Shown piece by piece: positions 30,258 to 32,455 of a DNA stretch of 32,455 bases (position 1 is the first letter of the stretch; each line of letters starts with the position of its first letter). Made by a program: the position numbers and the translations under genes. The notes beneath the pieces are model-generated. The model saw nothing but the letters and a program-made list of their open reading frames with translations. It searched no databases and was not told the origin of the DNA. Origin of the DNA: a virus; the IMG/VR virus record IMGVR_UViG_3300013137_002628, positions 1-32,455 of that record; one strand, written 5' to 3'.

Positions 30258-30791
30258 ATGGGGTACAAAGAAGATTTGGAAATTGATAAATTTGCACTTG
30301 ATGAAGAATGGTTAAAACAAGCTTCTTGTTTTATGAAATATGCCGAATCAACAGTTGAAGCCGAGGATAAAAGAGATAGATGTAAAGAAAGATTGGTCCT
30401 GGTTGAAGCAGAAATGGGAAGCAAGATCCGCACGGATCCTCAGCTATTTGGTCTGAAAGAAAAAACAACAGAAGCTTCCATTAAAGAAGCTTTATTACAA
30501 ACCGTCGAATATATGGAAGCCAGTGATAATTATCTGAGCGCGGTAAAAGAAGCCAAAATACTCGGTATTTCAGTGCAAGCATTTGATCATAAGAAAAGAG
30601 CTTTAACTAAATTAACAGATCTATTTCTTTCCAATTACTGGGCCGGGCAACCAGGAGAGCAAGAAATAAAAATGCTTGATAAAAACTGCGGGGCAAAAGA
30701 GCAGCAAACATTAGAAACAAATCCAAGATTGCTCGAGAGAAAGAAAAGAATACTATGCGAAAGGGAAAATATCAATGAAGATAACAGTTGA
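30258..30791 (+). CDS. UvsY-like recombination mediator candidate
   Basis: 177 aa, GAAGGAG before the ATG. The first 120 residues are helical with a pattern WLKQASCFMKYAE, AEDKRDRCKERL, IRTDPQLFGL, KTTEASIKEALL and KEAKILGISVQAFDHKKRALTKLTDLF. Phage proteins with this layout, often next to SSB and RecA-like genes as here, have been likened to T4 UvsY, which loads UvsX onto SSB-covered DNA. The likeness is from layout only and could be wrong. The C-terminus is charged. Confidence 0.5.
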   Translation: MGYKEDLEIDKFALDEEWLKQASCFMKYAESTVEAEDKRDRCKERLVLVEAEMGSKIRTDPQLFGLKEKTTEASIKEALLQTVEYMEASDNYLSAVKEAKILGISVQAFDHKKRALTKLTDLFLSNYWAGQPGEQEIKMLDKNCGAKEQQTLETNPRLLERKKRILCERENINEDNS

Positions 30792-30945
30792 TGCCCTTTA
30801 CTACGGTGCCATATCATTTATCGCTTTATTTGGTTTATATCTTCTCGTAAGAGTTTTAACCAAAGCAGCATTTAAAAGTTATTTTGAAACAAAAAAAGAG
30901 TTTAATAATCACAAAAAAGAAAAGGAGGATAACCATGAAGTTTGA
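30775..30945 (+). CDS. Small single-pass membrane protein, 56 aa
   Basis: A frame from ATG 30775 to TGA 30945, behind AAGGGA, overlaps the UvsY-like gene end and the SSB start. Residues 7-30 (ALYYGAISFIALFGLYLLVR) form a clear transmembrane helix, followed by a basic, then E/K/N-rich cytoplasmic-type tail. Small membrane peptides are common in phages (holin-like or membrane-anchoring). A holin role is not supported by neighbours; tethering replication or recombination to the membrane is conceivable. Confidence 0.5.
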   Translation: MKITVDALYYGAISFIALFGLYLLVRVLTKAAFKSYFETKKEFNNHKKEKEDNHEV

Positions 30946-31966
30946 TCGTATCAAAGCAAAAGAACAATTGGCAAAAAGAACAGAGGATAACTATAACAGA
31001 AAGGATGGTGATCTCAATTTTAAATTTTTTAATCCGGCCGTGGAATTGAAATTATGGCAACCAAGGCCTACAAAAGACACTCCCCATCTAATAGATATTA
31101 TCCCATTTCTTGCGGGTAAGAATTACCCCATGCTGAATCCTCGCAATCCAGTCAAAGAAGGAGATTATTGCTATGTTTTGGAGTTGTATGTTCATCAAGG
31201 TATTGGCCCAGGGAAGGCATGGGTAATTTGCCCTTCCAAAAATTACAAAAAACCTTGTCCTATTTGCGAAGATATTGATGCCCGAGTTGCCGAAGGCGAA
31301 GAATATGATACTTACTCGGCTATTGCTTTAAAGCGTCGATGTGTTTATAATGTTCTGGTTTACAGCAATAATGAAGAGAAAAAAGGCGTTCAGATATGGG
31401 AGGTATCTCATAAATACTCCGAGAAGCCGATTCTTCTCCAGGCACGATCCCCTCGCACTGGTGGGTATGAGCCATTCTCTGACGTTGATAACGGGAAAAG
31501 CATTTCCTTTGAAATTGCTAATGATGAATATAAAACAGTACAAGGCCACAAATTTGTTAACCGTGATTACAAGATTTCCGATGATATATTGGATCAAGCA
31601 AAAACATTGGATGAAATAGTAAAAGTTTATTCATATGATGAGATTTCAAAGATGTACTTCAGTCATAGTGGACAGGAAAATGAAACCGATGAGGTGAGTT
31701 CGACCAGACGTGAAAGCCGCACCGAGGAGAAAAAAGAAGAGAAAATAGAGGCATCCATCCTTGGCACTGGATGCCCTGCAAATGGTAAATTTGGAGAAGA
31801 CATTGATCAGCTCGATAATTGTAATAACTGCAAACAATACAATTCTTGTGCAGCAGAGAATGAAGAAATTGAAAAAAAGAAACGTCAAGCCAGACAACAG
31901 AGAATGACTCAAGAATCTGGTACAGAGAATGGGGGAAGAATTGCGAGACGCCAGAGGGGAGAATAA
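30935..31966 (+). CDS. Single-strand DNA-binding protein, gp32-like, with zinc sites
   Basis: 343 aa from ATG 30935, 7 nt after AAGGAGG. The N-terminal basic start and the core with FFNPAVELKLWQPRP and CPSKNYKKPCPICE (a zinc-ribbon-like Cys set), then RRCVYNVLVYSNN, agree with phage T4 gp32-type SSBs that have an OB fold and zinc finger. The tail carries a second cysteine group (GCPANGKF and CNNCKQYNSC), then a charged E/K/R end, in place of the acidic tail of classical SSBs. It would coat the lagging strand and work with the recA-like gene downstream. Confidence 0.8.
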   Translation: MKFDRIKAKEQLAKRTEDNYNRKDGDLNFKFFNPAVELKLWQPRPTKDTPHLIDIIPFLAGKNYPMLNPRNPVKEGDYCYVLELYVHQGIGPGKAWVICPSKNYKKPCPICEDIDARVAEGEEYDTYSAIALKRRCVYNVLVYSNNEEKKGVQIWEVSHKYSEKPILLQARSPRTGGYEPFSDVDNGKSISFEIANDEYKTVQGHKFVNRDYKISDDILDQAKTLDEIVKVYSYDEISKMYFSHSGQENETDEVSSTRRESRTEEKKEEKIEASILGTGCPANGKFGEDIDQLDNCNNCKQYNSCAAENEEIEKKKRQARQQRMTQESGTENGGRIARRQRGE

Positions 31967-31979
31967 TTTCTTTTCAGCC

Positions 31980-31999
31980 GGGGCTCCTTTTGGAGCCCC
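31980..31999 (+). other. Strong GC hairpin between ssb and recA
   Basis: GGGGCTCC and GGAGCCCC form a perfect 8-bp stem with a TTTT loop. C-rich and A-rich sequence follows and there is no T-run, so it is not a standard rho-independent terminator on the plus strand. Read on the minus strand it is not followed by T-run either. It lies between the ssb stop and the recA ribosome binding site and may act as an mRNA stability or partial attenuation element. Confidence 0.7.
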
Positions 32000-32016
32000 C
32001 CCAAAAGGAGCTTGAA

Positions 32017-32455
32017 ATGGCAGTATTAAAAAGAAGAGCAGTAGAAGAAATTGCTGAAGAAATCGTTAAAGTTACAACTGAAGAGAAAGTTGTTGAAAAA
32101 AAAGAATACAATTACAAACAGATGATTTCGACAGGCTCTACTCTACTTGATCTTGCAATTTCTGGGGGAAGAAGTGAAATTGGAGGAATACCCGGAGGAA
32201 TCATTGTTGAAATCTTCGGCCCATCTGGATCTGGTAAAACAGCAATTCTATCTGAAATGAGCGCATCTACTCAAAAAAGAAATGGAGAAGTAATATTTCT
32301 TGATCCCGAAGCAAGATTGGATCAGGAATACGCCAGAATCTATGGAATGAAGCTTCCTGAAGAAAATTATTACAGGCCCGACACAGTAACCGAAGTTTTC
32401 GATCTGATTGGTCAATGGAAACCAAAAGATGAAAATGCTATAAATCTTGTTGCAA
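32017..32455 (+). CDS. recA: RecA/UvsX-type recombinase, 3' end beyond the window
   Basis: First 146 codons only; the frame is open at the window edge. ATG 32017 follows AAAAGGAG at 6 nt. After an acidic 35-residue leader come ISTGSTLLDLAISGG, IPGGIIVEIFGPSGSGKT (Walker A, 68-75) and VIFLDPEARLDQEYARIYG, the RecA ATPase core order. Strand exchange and recombination-dependent replication are the expected roles. It closes the recombination operon that starts at promoter copy 6. Confidence 0.9.
   Translation, partial: MAVLKRRAVEEIAEEIVKVTTEEKVVEKKEYNYKQMISTGSTLLDLAISGGRSEIGGIPGGIIVEIFGPSGSGKTAILSEMSASTQKRNGEVIFLDPEARLDQEYARIYGMKLPEENYYRPDTVTEVFDLIGQWKPKDENAINLVA

Noticed and set aside
31980-31999. 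Rho-independent terminator
   Set aside because: The stem is good but it is followed by C and A bases, not a T-run, and recA lies right behind it in the same operon.

Overview
This window reads as part of a tailed double-stranded DNA phage (Caudoviricetes) genome, or a prophage or assembled viral contig. It has terminase genes, a polyvalent virion-type protein and a long block of tightly packed, often overlapping replication genes. It contains no rRNA or tRNA and no recognisable host housekeeping operon. The DNA is clearly AT-rich and most genes carry strong AAGGAGG-type ribosome binding sites. The host cannot be named from the sequence; the replication genes are all bacterial in type.

Layout. 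Positions 1-4401 form a leftward packaging and structural arm: small and large terminase, a cupin, an inorganic-pyrophosphatase-like/metallopeptidase polyvalent protein, a small protein and the start of another gene cut by the window edge. Positions 4402-4585 are an extremely AT-rich divergent promoter region. Everything from about 4586 to the end runs rightward. Positions 4851-9036 hold small unknown genes and a Ycf46-like AAA ATPase with DUF3150-, Ycf35/DUF1257- and DUF2997-like partners. Positions 9064-18484 hold NAD-dependent DNA ligase, a ribbon-helix-helix regulator, an SF2 helicase, a xanthine/guanine phosphoribosyltransferase, a short DnaG-type primase, an HD hydrolase, a structured non-coding region, a putative initiator with iteron-like repeats, and a DnaB-type helicase. 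Positions 18459-24461 hold a 7-deazaguanine DNA-modification cluster (QueD, QueE, two QueC-like proteins, a SpeD-like/YkgJ-like fusion, FolE and a DpdA-like transglycosylase). Positions 24627-32455 hold a beta-clamp, a clamp loader, a DNA polymerase III alpha subunit fused to a family-4 uracil-DNA glycosylase, a UvsY-like protein, a single-strand-binding protein and a RecA-like recombinase cut by the right edge.

How it works together. The phage appears to carry most of a bacterial-style replisome. FolE, QueD, QueE and QueC would turn GTP into preQ0, and DpdA would exchange it for guanine in DNA. The phosphoribosyltransferase could recycle the released guanine to GMP. Six copies of one promoter-like element (AAATTT, then TAAARCARGTTATAAT about 4 nt later) sit before the main replication and modification modules, which suggests a coordinately switched, probably middle-class, regulon.

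The most unusual features are: the polymerase/uracil-glycosylase fusion; the SpeD-like/YkgJ-like fusion and the second, divergent QueC inside the deazaguanine cluster; the Ycf46/Ycf35/DUF2997 set; a non-coding region with a 29-bp perfect inverted repeat and competing helices; and a lambda-O-like candidate origin inside the initiator gene.
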